A stretch of DNA of 64,000 nt from Paralithodes platypus (Eukaryota; Arthropoda; Malacostraca; Decapoda; Lithodidae). The first letter of the stretch is position 1, and each line of letters starts with the position of its first letter. A model generated the notes under the pieces. The model worked only from the letters and a program-made list of their open reading frames with translations. It ran no database searches and was not told where the DNA came from. Shown here one piece after another: positions 10,218 through 20,789 of this stretch. The stretch is taken from the NCBI GenBank assembly GCA_032716605.1, contig CM064480.1, positions 25,534,129-25,598,128 of the forward strand, in the 5' to 3' direction. The position numbers were made by a program, and so were the translations under genes.

Positions 10218-12545
10218 TTTATCCGCCATTGTGTTCATCTTTTCCATTTACTTTTCCACAATTGTTATATGTCTTCCACTCACCTACTTCGTATCCACAG
10301 TCCACACTACTCCATTTTGCTTCGTGTCCTACACCTCTTACGCGCCAGACTCTACCTACATGATGATGAACAGGAATACACATTCATATTAAAACACCCA
10401 TGCCTGTCCCTAGGTTGAGCCAATGCCAACCAGTCAGACAGCCATAAATCTATGTATGTTCTTCCATCCGAGAAGTAGTATGTTAAAACCCCATGTCCTA
10501 ATTAATAAGAAACTGAGATACCCATGGGTACACCAGTGATATAGAACCATTGCCCCCGTAAGACCTAGACAGCCATGACTACAGATGTTAACCACCATGC
10601 TGTAACTCCAATTCTTACCCCAACCAGAGATTGTATAGATAACCTATGTTACCAGTATCTATCATAGTACCTCGAAACAATAACGAAGTACCCCTACGAA
10701 CTGCCGCTTTTCTTTGGTCTATATTTCATAGAAAACGCAGTTCCCAGGGACAACTAGACATACAAAAACTTGTGCCAACTAATAGTGTCCATAACCCCTC
10801 GTCTTGACGAGTAATAATACACCATGTTTTTCCCTACTTTATCCACAGTCAAGCACACATCTACAGTTCACCTCCTTCTCCCCCCACAGCCCCACAGTCC
10901 ACATGATTCTATCTTTTCCAGATTCATATACCACCCCATAGTTGCATCCCCCGGTAGCATTTGGCTAACGCACTTTCACTGTCCTTTCAAACTCCAAAAT
11001 CAACTGTAGCCTAATGCCACCCCCACGCCCGGAGACCTTAGGGTCACATTTCCACGTAGCCCCCTGAACTTCCCCCCCCCCCCCCCTCTCATTAACACCC
11101 CGCGCTCCTCGACTCTTGTCCGACCTAGCCTCTCTCTCATACCTCTTGAAGACCCTTGATTTTTCCATTGCTAACGCTCTCCAACCTTTTATATATATAC
11201 TCCTATCCAGCCTACCTTCCCTTAGTAGGCCGGAATAACATTAGAACTTTGCTAACCCCTTGCATGCCATCTATTCCCTTACAACCCATTCACAACCCTG
11301 CACCCAATGGTCGTCGGTGCAAGGCTAGCCGCCTCGCCAGTAACTAACCTCTATTGCCATACTTCCAGATAAATGTGGCAGAGTTAGCAACCCAGTCTCC
11401 ACCACACCCAGCAAACCATACAATTAACAACCAACCGATTAAAACCAGCTAGCCAAGGCACCTTCGGTTTTGGTATTAAGGACACCCACATCTGTCTCAT
11501 AAACAGAGGGTTATTACAAACGCTGGTGATATGGCAAGCCCCTAGCCACAGCCGCCGGACGACCATCCCAGAGAGAGGGCGCCCAGCTACCCCTTTTTAC
11601 CCACCCGAGGAGGGAGACCCCCACCCCTGCGGAAGTATACCTGACCCCTGTTTTGACTTCCGGGTCATTGCCAGGTAGCACAGGAATTCTTCCTATCAAT
11701 GAACTAACCATGCATGTCTAACCCCCTTACTAACCTCTATTTACCCACAATAACCCATTCACCTTTCTTGCATACTCGGATAATCAAATTAGCCCTCAGC
11801 TATACCATAGAATGAAGACTGAACAATATAAGAGAGGCGCCCCTATCACAGCTGTCCCAGTCCTCCCCGCAAAGTAGATCCAGTCTCCCTCCCCTCAATA
11901 CTTCCAGTATAGCCAAAATAGTACCTCTTACTAAGGCTCAGTTATATTAAAATATGAAGGCTTCCTATAGCCATGTGCCACAACAGTAATCACCACCTTA
12001 CCTAGTCCCCATAGCTATTGAGAGCTCAAATAATTCCATAAGACTCGAGATCCCTATGGCCTACAGGGTCCAAAAACCGAACCTATAAACCCAGCTCCAG
12101 CCCCCAGTAAAATCAGTTGAAAGCTAGACACCAACCAGTGGCTAACCCCCCTGAAGTTAACCTCTAGCTCTTCCCTTGTGTTGTTCCTGAGTTGTGAGAT
12201 TCCAGAGCCGGCAGACTCCGTGGCAGAGATAAAATAGAAGCATCTGTCCACGTACAAGTATCTACGTGCACCTTATAACCTTCACACACACTAGTGGGTA
12301 TATAAGCGTGTAGCCAGCACCGATCGCCAAGAGATCCGACTTGAGAACTTCCTACATTTGGACCACCTGGACGGCCGAGGAACCAGTCGTTAGCCCCCAA
12401 CATCACGGACGCAAGATAACCAGGACCAGACCAACAAAATACTATCCAAGATTCACTTATTAGTACTAACGTGTTATAGTACTAATTCGAAATTCACTTA
12501 TTAATCTTTCTACGAAGTGGCTATAACTTTGCCCAGTGTAAATCA

Positions 12546-12588
12546 TATATATAACCATTCCACTTGGGAAGTACTAAGCGTATCAGTG
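12546..12588 (+). promoter_or_regulatory. LTR core promoter: TATA plus TCAGT initiator
   Basis: TATATATAA at 12546-12554 is followed by TCAGTG at 12583-12588, about 35 bases from TATAA to the initiator A. TCAGT is the arthropod initiator consensus. The pair is conserved in the 3' LTR (23533 and 23566). A second TATATAAG lies at about 12299 and could be an alternative start. Confidence 0.55.
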
Positions 12589-13030
12589 TTCATTAATTAA
12601 CAGGCGACATTAACTCTCGTAATTACCTTTATCCAGATATTAAAACCCTAGTGATATCTAACGTTCGCCCACTGATTTGTGTTCTACGTATTTCTGCCAT
12701 AAGAATATAAAACTTAGATCAGTACCCCCCCTGAGGTTACTAGAATTCCCGTGTTCTACAACATACGCGTGTCTAATTCTAGCTGTGAACTACTACTTGT
12801 GCACCAGACCTGCCAGTGATAAATCTAATTAGTGAAATTGAATTCATAAGTAACATTGAGGTCTTCCAGTATGTACACTTGCGAACCAAACCAGTGATCA
12901 GAAGAGTATACCTGAACGTTGGAAGTGGGAGACTAGGCTCCATCCAGATCCACTAATGCTAGCGGTTCATTTCTATCATTTGTCTTGTACGAGTATTCCT
13001 ATTTTCCTATGCTCCCTATTCATCTACTTA

Positions 13031-13036
13031 AATAAA
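13031..13036 (+). terminator. polyadenylation signal of the LTR
   Basis: AATAAA is followed within 40 bases by a GT-rich stretch ('gtgattgtgtgtcttg'), the normal arrangement for cleavage and polyadenylation. The copy in the 3' LTR is at 24014-24019. Confidence 0.65.
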
Positions 13037-13178
13037 CGTGATTGTGTGTCTTGTTACCGTGTGTTTATTTTGTGTTCTCTATTCCTTATACCTTGTATTG
13101 TGCATGCAGCCTTATATACCCAGTCAGTTAGAGCCCACATTACCCAAGTTAATCCTGTAGAAAAACAGGGCATAACAT

Positions 13179-13196
13179 TGGCGGCAGCGGTGGTTC
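13179..13196 (+). other. primer-binding site of the giant-LTR Gypsy
   Basis: TGGCGGCAGCGGTGG begins one base after the LTR end (ACA at 13177). It is the expected position and form for tRNA priming. The tRNA species is not identified. Confidence 0.8.
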
Positions 13197-13258
13197 TTGA
13201 TTCGGATAAAAGGTTGCATTACATTGCAAGTTTGGAACAGCCAGAACACGATAACATC

Positions 13259-14212
13259 ATGGCGCACCGTTCTCACATTCCCATCCCACATTATGATGGA
13301 GAAACTTACGAGATCGAAACGTTCATGGACATAGTGAAACCCGTACTTGACCTAGTTTATACCACGGATGCAGAAAAAATAGCTGTGACATTAACGCACC
13401 TGGGAAAAGCCGTTTCCCTGGTTGCCTATCAAGTGCACCCTGCTCTCACCTGGGACGAATTTCGCCCAATAGTGATAGAAGCCATTAAGCCTTCGTTGGG
13501 CGTTTTCGTGGCCCACACCCGTATCCAAGACACTAAATTCGAAGGCGATCTAGATGCCACAGTGAATAAGATTGCCCAACACATAAAAGTTTCTTTCCCC
13601 ACATTGACCAGAATCCAACAAGAGCAGCAGATTCTGGTCAACCTTGTATCTATATTGCCCTCAGCAGTAAAAGACCATTTCCGTGTGCACGATTTCGTCG
13701 GATACCAAAAAGATCTCATCACGATCCGACGTATTTTGGCCGTGCGCACAGAAGCACCCACCCAAATCGCTGTAATAAAGAGGTTTCCCACGCACCCGCA
13801 GCACCCCGACCACCAAAACTCCAAGAATGCCTACCCAGCCTCATCCTTCCACAACAGACCCACCTACCCTTCCGGCAAGCCCCAACCCAGTAGACCCCGG
13901 TTCCAACCTACCCAGCCACGCAGAATCTTCAACCGGAACAAAACCTACAACACCTACCAAAGTAAAAACCCTACCTTAGTCATTATCAACCCCTATGATT
14001 TCCCTACCTGTAATGCTCAGTGTGCCTTCCATCAAATTCGTGACTCTGCCAAACCTCGCCCCTTTACTCCTCGCATTTCTGTAAATGAAGAGGAGTTGGG
14101 ACAAGAGGAAGATATGGAGGAAAGACACACTGGGGAAATAGCCCCTATCATGACCTCAGAGGATACCGAGGAAACCCTGGAGGAGGTAGATACCGATCCC
14201 CAGGATTTTTAA
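13259..14212 (+). CDS. Gag of giant-LTR Gypsy
   Basis: The 317-codon ORF starts at ATG 13259, 80 bases into the internal region. The frame is open back into the LTR, but this is the first ATG after the primer-binding site. Residues 1-180 read as a retroelement capsid ('HYDGETYEIETFMDIV', 'FEGDLDATVNKIAQHI'). Residues 180-240 are basic and Pro-rich, and the end is acidic (EEELGQEEDMEE). No canonical CCHC knuckle is present; 'CNAQCAFH' is the only Cys-rich spot. It is intact. Pol lies in the -1 frame directly after the stop, so it is expected to be reached by frameshifting, although the junction is not a textbook slippery site. Confidence 0.82.
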   Translation: MAHRSHIPIPHYDGETYEIETFMDIVKPVLDLVYTTDAEKIAVTLTHLGKAVSLVAYQVHPALTWDEFRPIVIEAIKPSLGVFVAHTRIQDTKFEGDLDATVNKIAQHIKVSFPTLTRIQQEQQILVNLVSILPSAVKDHFRVHDFVGYQKDLITIRRILAVRTEAPTQIAVIKRFPTHPQHPDHQNSKNAYPASSFHNRPTYPSGKPQPSRPRFQPTQPRRIFNRNKTYNTYQSKNPTLVIINPYDFPTCNAQCAFHQIRDSAKPRPFTPRISVNEEELGQEEDMEERHTGEIAPIMTSEDTEETLEEVDTDPQDF

Positions 14213-14229
14213 AGTACCCCCCGCCCAAG

Positions 14230-15942
14230 ATGGCCTCGGCGGGGGACGCCATAACTGACCGCACTGCCCCCATTTATTACATGGCCAAAATCAAGGACAT
14301 TCCTGTCCGCTTGTTAATCGACACGGGAGCTGCCAAGTCATGTTTGTTCAAGTCTTATTATGATCAACACCACTGACTATTTGGCCCCTTGTTAACCACC
14401 AAAGCAGAACTAATCTCAGCTGCTGATACTTACTTAAATCTCCTAGGAGACACTTTGCCCCTATCAGTAACTACTCCTGCCCCCCATGCTCGTTGTTATC
14501 ACACGTTCACAGTATTCTCCTCCCACTGTAAACATTACGATGGTTTCCTTGGACTTGACCTCCTTCAAAAACTCCAGGCCCAGGTTGACTGCGGCCAAAG
14601 GCTGATCTCATTCAAAAACAAATTCCAACCCAAAGCCTCTGACAAACCCACCACGCAGAAACCCATTCACAAAAAGAAAAAACACCTTCCCCCTCAACAA
14701 ACCCTGAGTCAGGGTTACCAAGTTGCAGCTAGCACTAAGGTGACTCCTAAAAAAAAAACTTGCCCCGAGTTCTCTCAAAATATCACCCAATTCAGTAAAA
14801 AAATGCCTCAACAAACGAAAGAAGACAAGTCCAAGCAACTCCCTCTCGGTAATCCCCTCAATTCTCGTAACTCTGTCCAGGATAAATCCTCCCATGTTTT
14901 CAGGACAGACTCTGCTATATGTAACCATAATTCTATCAAATGTTTATGTACACATGTTTCCAGAGAAAATGCCGACCGATGTACCCAACAATGTTTTCCC
15001 CATGCCCCCAGAAATGTTCAGCTATCCCACAACCAACAACAATTCCCTTGTGACAGTTTTCCGTCAGTAGCTCCCTTTCCCCCCCACACAATTCACACCC
15101 CTAGAAAATTTCACAACCCCACACTTGACTCGCCCTCTCATGACCAACAAACTCACTAGTCCCACATAACCTTTAACCAGACTGTTACTGCCACCAAGAA
15201 AATTCCCCACATTCGTCCTGTTAACAACCCCACATCAATACACCAGTCCTCCACCAATAACCCATGTTCTACACCTAACTCTTTCCCCACCAACCCTCCG
15301 CAGTCCCCCCAACAAATCCCGTTTTCTAACTCGCTCACCTCTCACCACCCTGACCCACCCGCACACGCCGTTAATCCCCCCCTCACGCGTGCCGACCGAG
15401 GGACACAACCATGTTCCCACCATGCCCCCAGAAATGTCCAGCTATTCCACACACACCCCAATCCCCCTTGTGACAGTTTTCCGTCAGTAGCTCCCTTCCA
15501 CCCCCACACAATTCACACCCCTAGAAAACTTCACAACCCCACACTTGACTCGCCCTCTCATGACAAACAAACTCACCAGTCCCAGATAACCTCTAACCAG
15601 ACCGTGACTGCCACCCAGAAAATTCCCCACATTCGTCCTGTTGGCAACCCCAAATCAATACATCAGTCCTCCACCCATAACCCAGATTCTACACCTCACC
15701 TTTCCCCCACCAACCCTCCACAGTCCCTCCAACAGATTCCGTTTTCTAACTCCCTCACACCGCGCCCCACTGATCCTCCCACACGCGTCGTTAATTCCCC
15801 CCTCACGCGTGACCCCCACCAAAGTGACCTTTCCCCCCTTAGGCATACCAAGCACCTGCTCGCCAGTCAATCCCCCACCATCATTAGCCCAGCTGTAGTT
15901 CAGGATAAATGCCAAATTCCCCCCGCCATCAAAAATGGGTGA
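14230..15942 (+). pseudogene. Gypsy protease and protease-RT linker, broken
   Basis: From ATG 14230 in the -1 frame relative to gag, the product has an aspartyl protease active site 'LLIDTGAAKS' and a C-terminal 'FLGLDLLQKL' (the family's ILG-type motif). A TGA at 14374-14376 and a TAG at 15157-15159 interrupt the frame. After the protease comes a long, low-complexity Pro/His/Thr-rich linker containing a 420-base tandem duplication. The frame closes at TGA 15940, and the RT continues in another frame, so there is a frameshift near 15900, possibly in the CCCCCC run. Confidence 0.8.
14971..15810 (+). repeat. 420-bp tandem duplication in the pol linker
   Basis: Units 14971-15390 and 15391-15810 align base for base with period 420, a multiple of three, so the reading frame is kept. 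In unit 1 codon 15157 is TAG; the matching codon in unit 2 is CAG. Substitutions between units are moderate. Confidence 0.88.
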
Positions 15943-18350
15943 ACCTTCGACCCATACCCCAAACTCACATGATATTTTCCCCCACTACCACGTCCACCAA
16001 CCCCAATCGTTGCCTCTTACAACCCGCCATCATTTCCGCTTGCATCAACCACATTCTCGTGGCAAATATCTCCGAGGAATCCCTGACATTACCAAAAGGT
16101 CTCATTATAGGAGACCTCGAAACTTTTGATGACCTCCCCATAGATTTTAATGACACCCCTACCAGCCTCCAATTGCCCCCTCTCCCGGACACATTATCCG
16201 ACCACCAAAAAAATGGCATGTACGACCTATTGCTAGAGTTCAGTGACGTGTTTGCCCAACAACCCACCGAAATCGGACAGACCGATGTAGAACAACACAT
16301 CATTAACACCACAGGCCCCCCCATACGACAACCATCCCGTAGAAAAAATCCCATACAACGTCAAGAAGAGGAACGCCAAGTCCAAGAGATGTTAGAGGCC
16401 GGTATTGCCACCCCGTCCATTAGTCCCTGGTCTTCCCCTGTTGTCCTAGTCAAAAAGAAAGATGGGTCAACCCGTTTTTGCGTCGATTACAGAAGGTTGA
16501 ATGACGTAACCATTAAAGACGCTACGCCCTTACCCCGGATAGACGATTCCCTTGACTCCCTACACAGATCCAGATGATTCACTACCCTCGACTTGCAAGC
16601 AGGGTATTGGCAAGTGCCTATCAAGGCCGAGGACCAAGAGAAAACAGCATTTTCCACTAGTGGTGGCCACCACTACGAATTTAACGTCCTACCTTTTGGC
16701 TTCTGTAACGGACCCGCCACTTTCTCCCGTTTGATGGAAGCGGTACTACATGGCCTAACCTGGGAAACCTGCCTAGCCTATCTCGACGATATTATTGTGT
16801 ACTCACCAACCTGGGAAGAACACCTCCTCGGGTTGAGACAAGTCCTTCAAAGAATCTGAGCCGCCGGGTTGAAATTAAAACCCTCAAAGTGCGAGATTGC
16901 CCGAAATAAGGTAGACTTCCTCGGCCACGTAATATCTGAACACGGTATTGCACCAGACCCAAAGAAACTGCAAGCCATACAAAACCAACCCCCACCCACC
17001 ACCGTTAAAGGAGTACGTTCCTTTCTAGGTTTAGCCACATACTACAGACGTTTCGTCCCCCATTTTGCCACCATAGCCAGACCCCTCCACCAACTCACCC
17101 ACAAAGACACCCCGTTCACCTGGACGCCTGAAAGAGACCTCGCGTTAAACACTTTGAAACAAAAGCTATTCCAAGCCCCTATTGTCGCTTTCCCTGATTA
17201 CCATAAACCGTTCCGTCTTTATACCGACGTATCTCTGTACGCCATTGGTGCAATTTTAGCCCAAGTCAGAGACGGAGAGGAACATGTTATAGCGTATGCC
17301 AGCTCCACCCTCAACCAAGCACAACAGAACTATGCAGCCACCAAGAGAGAGTGCTTAGGGATCATTTGGGCACTCAGCCACTTCCGGTCATTTGTGTTGG
17401 GCGCAAAACTCGATATAATAACCGACCATCAATCTTTACAATGGCTGCGTAAGTGCGAAACCAACTCAGCCATTTTGGTACGTTGGAGGGAGACACTAGA
17501 GGACTACGACTTTACAATACAGTATCGTCCAGGCAAACTTCACACCAATGCAGACGCCCTGTCATGTTTGCCAGTACCAAAAGACCCCCCCACCAACCTA
17601 GCCGCCTTACAAAACACTGAGCTTTTATCTACCCCCATCCCCCAACATAATGCCCCCTCAGACCCCTCCCTGATTCAATCTTGGGAAGCAAGAATCAGAC
17701 CACCCTGGATACCGTTGAATGTCTTCCGGAAACTGACTCGCTGGGGAGATCAACTTGCCACAGACTCTGGTCACATAATCTTAGACCCCACCATTGCCCA
17801 CGACTACATGATTGCCATCCACGAGGGAAACGGCATACACCTTGGACAAAAAAAGATGTTAAAAATCTTCACAGACCAATACTGGACCCCCAACCCCTCC
17901 AAACTTGCACAACGAGTGACAGAATCCTGCAAACCGTGTTTATTGGGGAAGGATAGATCACGCACCCCAGGCCCAGCTGGTAGCATGTCTGCTACCAAAC
18001 CGTTCCAAGTCCTATCCCTCGACATCATGGGCCCGTTTCCTTCTTACGCTGGCAAACGCTATATCGTCACATTTGTCGACGTATACTCAACATTTTTAAT
18101 AGCCTGCCCAGTTAAAGACCACACAGCCACCACCGTAGCCACACTGCTTGCCACAGAAGTATTCCCTATATTCGGCCTTCCCCTTGCTCTTCTATCCGAC
18201 AATGCCCCCGAGTTTAGTGGACACGTTTGGCAACAGTTCACCCAACAATGTGGTATTAAATTAAACACTCATCCCCGTACTGGCCTCAAGGAAATGCTAT
18301 ATGCGAACGCAGCCATCGCACCATCAACAATCAGTTACGGACAAAAATGA
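15909..18350 (+). pseudogene. Gypsy reverse transcriptase, RNase H and integrase, broken
   Basis: RT motifs run in order: '[20 protein letters not shown]', 'TTLDLQAGYWQV', 'LPFGFCNGPATF', 'YLDDIIVYS'. RNase H follows with 'LYTDVSLYAIGA', 'ATKRECLGIIWAL', 'ITDHQSLQWL'. Integrase has the zinc-binding H..H..C..C region ending 'CKPC', then the first two catalytic Asp in 'LSLDIMGPF' and 'LLSDNAPEF'. TGA codons at 16575 and 16857 interrupt it. A small indel near 18275 moves the frame just before the third catalytic residue, which lies in the next piece. The family is secure, and the product is not functional as it stands. Confidence 0.9.
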
Positions 18351-19852
18351 TTGCTCTTAACACCTCAGACTGGCCATCACAACTAAAGATGATACAATGG
18401 GGCATGAACACCTGTCCCCGAGAAGACGGTATTTCCCCTCATGAACGTGTTTACGGTGTACCCCCCCTGTTACTGCCGTTCCACCATCACGCTCACCTCC
18501 CCTCCACCCCCTCCACAATTGACCCATTGCAACATCTACAAAACACCCTCCATACCGCCCAAACCTGTCAAGACACCAAAACTGATAACCCCAATGACAA
18601 AAACCCTTTCGCCATCCATGACACCGTAATGGTAGCCACCCTCCCGGTAACCAACAAATTAGGCCCTCGCCATGTCGGGCCCTACACCATCACACAAGTC
18701 CCAAACGCCTATCAAGTCACCATCGATTATCACGGCGTGACTCGCACGTTCCGAACTAGATTCGTCCGAGCGTTTAAACCGCTCAAACCACAAGACAATA
18801 CCCTACCCCACATGTCTGAACCAGAATTAAACACCCCTACTAACCCTTCCACTCAGGCTATGAATATTCCCACACAAACCCCTAAGGACCTAAGCCCTCC
18901 GACACCGAACAGACAAATCATTCCTCAACATACCCCTCAAACTAACCTCCACAAACCCCAAGCCCCCACTATCACACCCTCCTCCACCATGACACCTTCT
19001 TTCACTTCTAATAGTCAAGTACCTCCCCAACTTATCCAAGTACGAAAACCTCCACCCACAACCCCGACCACAACAGAAACTCTCCCGTCTAGCCCTGAGA
19101 TACCTCCCCCAGGCACCACAGTAAGAAACCTCCCCCCCCCACCCAAAACCAAGTACACACCCAAACACACCACACAATCTACCTCAGTAACCTCACGCTA
19201 CAACTTACGCCCACGACAAAAATCTTTTAAAACCTCCAGAAAACACACCCTGCTAACCAAGTTCCGTAGGGCTGCCAGACCACTACCCTCCTCCTCCTCT
19301 TCTTCTTCTTCTTCGTCAAATTCTCCTCCACAAAGGGAAAGAAGACGAATAATCACCAGTAAACACCATAAACCCTCTAACTATATTCCAGAAGTAACAA
19401 CCCCCACCCCCCCACGAAAACACATACCTTCCTCTTCAACCTCATCCCCTCTCCACCCCCACCTCATTACCCCGAATGACCTGCTAGATCTACCCCCCCA
19501 CCAAACACCCATAAAACCGCCTACTTCCACCACCAGCAAATCACCGACCTCACCAAAGAACACACCCACCACACGCCCCTACCCCCAACCCCCCAACCTA
19601 AATCTACACTCCCTACCCACCAGTCTAGCCCCCCCCCACATCCACCCCTTCCCCTCCACTATCCCTGCAACCCCACCCACACATCAACCAACCTACTCAT
19701 CTCATCGAACACCCAACCAACCCCCCAAAAAAAATTCCCCCCCAAAGTCACCCCTGAGAGAACCCCCATACATACCCCCACCAAATCCTCTTCCATTCCG
19801 CCTACCACCCTCACCCAACAAAATCCTCCACACGCATCTACCTCTAAAATAA
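18276..19852 (+). pseudogene. Integrase C-terminal part and Pro/Ser/Thr-rich tail
   Basis: In the shifted frame the integrase resumes with the catalytic Glu region ('GNAICERSHRTI'), then the C-terminal GPY/F-like module with 'LGPRHVGPYTITQVPNAYQV' at about 18657-18718. About 350 codons of low-complexity Pro/Thr/Ser sequence follow, including a serine run near 19300. The frame closes at 19852. Similar Pro-rich coding continues in other frames to about 19980, so further indels are likely before the accessory ORF. No chromodomain is seen. Confidence 0.78.
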
Positions 19853-20117
19853 CCCCCGACCTCGACCCCAATAGATGCCCTTCACCTGTAAAACGTTCTT
19901 CCCCTCAATATAAAACATCGTCGAGCGATTCAAGTCCCACGACAAACATCTACCTTCCCACCAGGACCGCCAGAGTAGAATAATCAACAGACCCATCAGA
20001 TTTAAAGATGGTTATACAAAAACAACACCCCAATCTGACACTAAAGACCCAATCCACACAACACACACACCCCCTTCATCTCACACACCTCCTTCACGCA
20101 CCTTACCTAAACCGATC

Positions 20118-20789
20118 TTGCGCATTGCCTCACTATATTTTCCCAGCCTACAACACCGCCCAAGAAAACCCCCAAAACCCCAGACTCATATTCCCCCTTC
20201 ATCCCCTAAACCCCAGACTCATATTCCCCCTTCATCCCCAGCTCCGTTTTCGCGCGGTAATCCCTCTCCTTCGGTTAGTAACCCATTCACCACACTAAAC
20301 AGACCTCCTGCCAATCCCACACACCTCACTCCGACCCCCACGGGGGAAAACTACAAACCATTCATACGAAAGGTTAAAGTAAAAAAAAACACAGGACGCT
20401 TAGCCCGTCTACAACGCCCACATCAAGCCCGGGCAACCGCCCTCCACAACACAGAGGACACATTCCTACAGGTATACATTGACCTGCAAAAGAAACCTGA
20501 CCCTCGTTCTCTTGCTTGGTGGGACCTTCTAAATACCCTCAAAATGACCCACCATGACTATGCTTCTTTTTACTTCACCCTTGAGGCTCGGGGACGAGCC
20601 TACAATGAAGGAGAGGGAAGTAAAATGCCCCAGAACGAGAAGCCAACCACAGAAGCCACGAGCGAACACCCGAAAGAAAGGTCCACAGAACGAAAAGACC
20701 AGCTGACCGAGCCAACCAGTTCCGACAGGCCCAAGCCCGCAGGGCTAAGCAGCTCCAAACCACACATGCCTACCCCTTCTAAACACTGA
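20118..20789 (+). CDS. Accessory ORF crossing into the 3' LTR
   Basis: The 223-codon ORF lies after integrase. The first ~75 residues are Pro-rich and continue the tail. Residues 76-170 are not low complexity and look like a folded or helical domain ('KPFIRKVKVKKNTGRLARLQ', 'DTFLQVYIDLQKKPDPRSL', 'ASFYFTLEARGRAYNEG'). The ORF then reads through the polypurine tract, so its residues 'YNEGEGSK' come from that tract, and ends inside the 3' LTR with a basic Ser/Pro-rich tail. I do not recognise the domain. It shows no signal peptide or transmembrane segment, so it is not an evident envelope. The start is uncertain, and it may be the C-terminus of a longer pol tail separated by frameshifts. Confidence 0.55.
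   Translation: MRIASLYFPSLQHRPRKPPKPQTHIPPSSPKPQTHIPPSSPAPFSRGNPSPSVSNPFTTLNRPPANPTHLTPTPTGENYKPFIRKVKVKKNTGRLARLQRPHQARATALHNTEDTFLQVYIDLQKKPDPRSLAWWDLLNTLKMTHHDYASFYFTLEARGRAYNEGEGSKMPQNEKPTTEATSEHPKERSTERKDQLTEPTSSDRPKPAGLSSSKPHMPTPSKH
20176..20241 (+). repeat. 33-bp tandem duplication in the accessory ORF
   Basis: Two copies of a 33-base unit start at 20176 and 20209 and encode a repeated 'PKPQTHIPPSS' peptide in frame. Confidence 0.8.
20604..20625 (+). other. polypurine tract of the giant-LTR Gypsy
   Basis: An almost pure purine run (aatgaaggagagggaagtaa) ends directly at the TG of the 3' LTR. It is the expected primer for plus-strand synthesis. Confidence 0.8.

Larger units (their letters stand above)
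9623..13177 (+). repeat. 5' LTR of giant-LTR Gypsy
   Basis: The 3555-base LTR matches 20626-24160 throughout, with scattered substitutions and short indels, for example a 9-base indel near 9670 and a C-tract length change near 11075. It starts TG and ends CA. The first ~170 bases remain open in the frame of the ORF that enters the 3' LTR. An arthropod-type core promoter near 12546 and an AATAAA at 13031 divide it into U3 (about 2.96 kb), R and U5. This LTR is long for the superfamily. Confidence 0.92.

Noticed and set aside
12054..12406. Short minus-strand ORFs conserved between 12054-12406 and 23035-23387
   Set aside because: They lie in the two LTRs of one element, so identity is due to LTR copying and gives no evidence of coding.
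14608..14928. Minus-strand ORF opposite the Gypsy linker
   Set aside because: It is the complement of low-complexity C/A-rich pol coding sequence, with no motif.
20118..20789. Envelope gene of an errantivirus-like element
   Set aside because: No signal peptide, transmembrane segment or cysteine pattern is present; composition is basic and Pro-rich.
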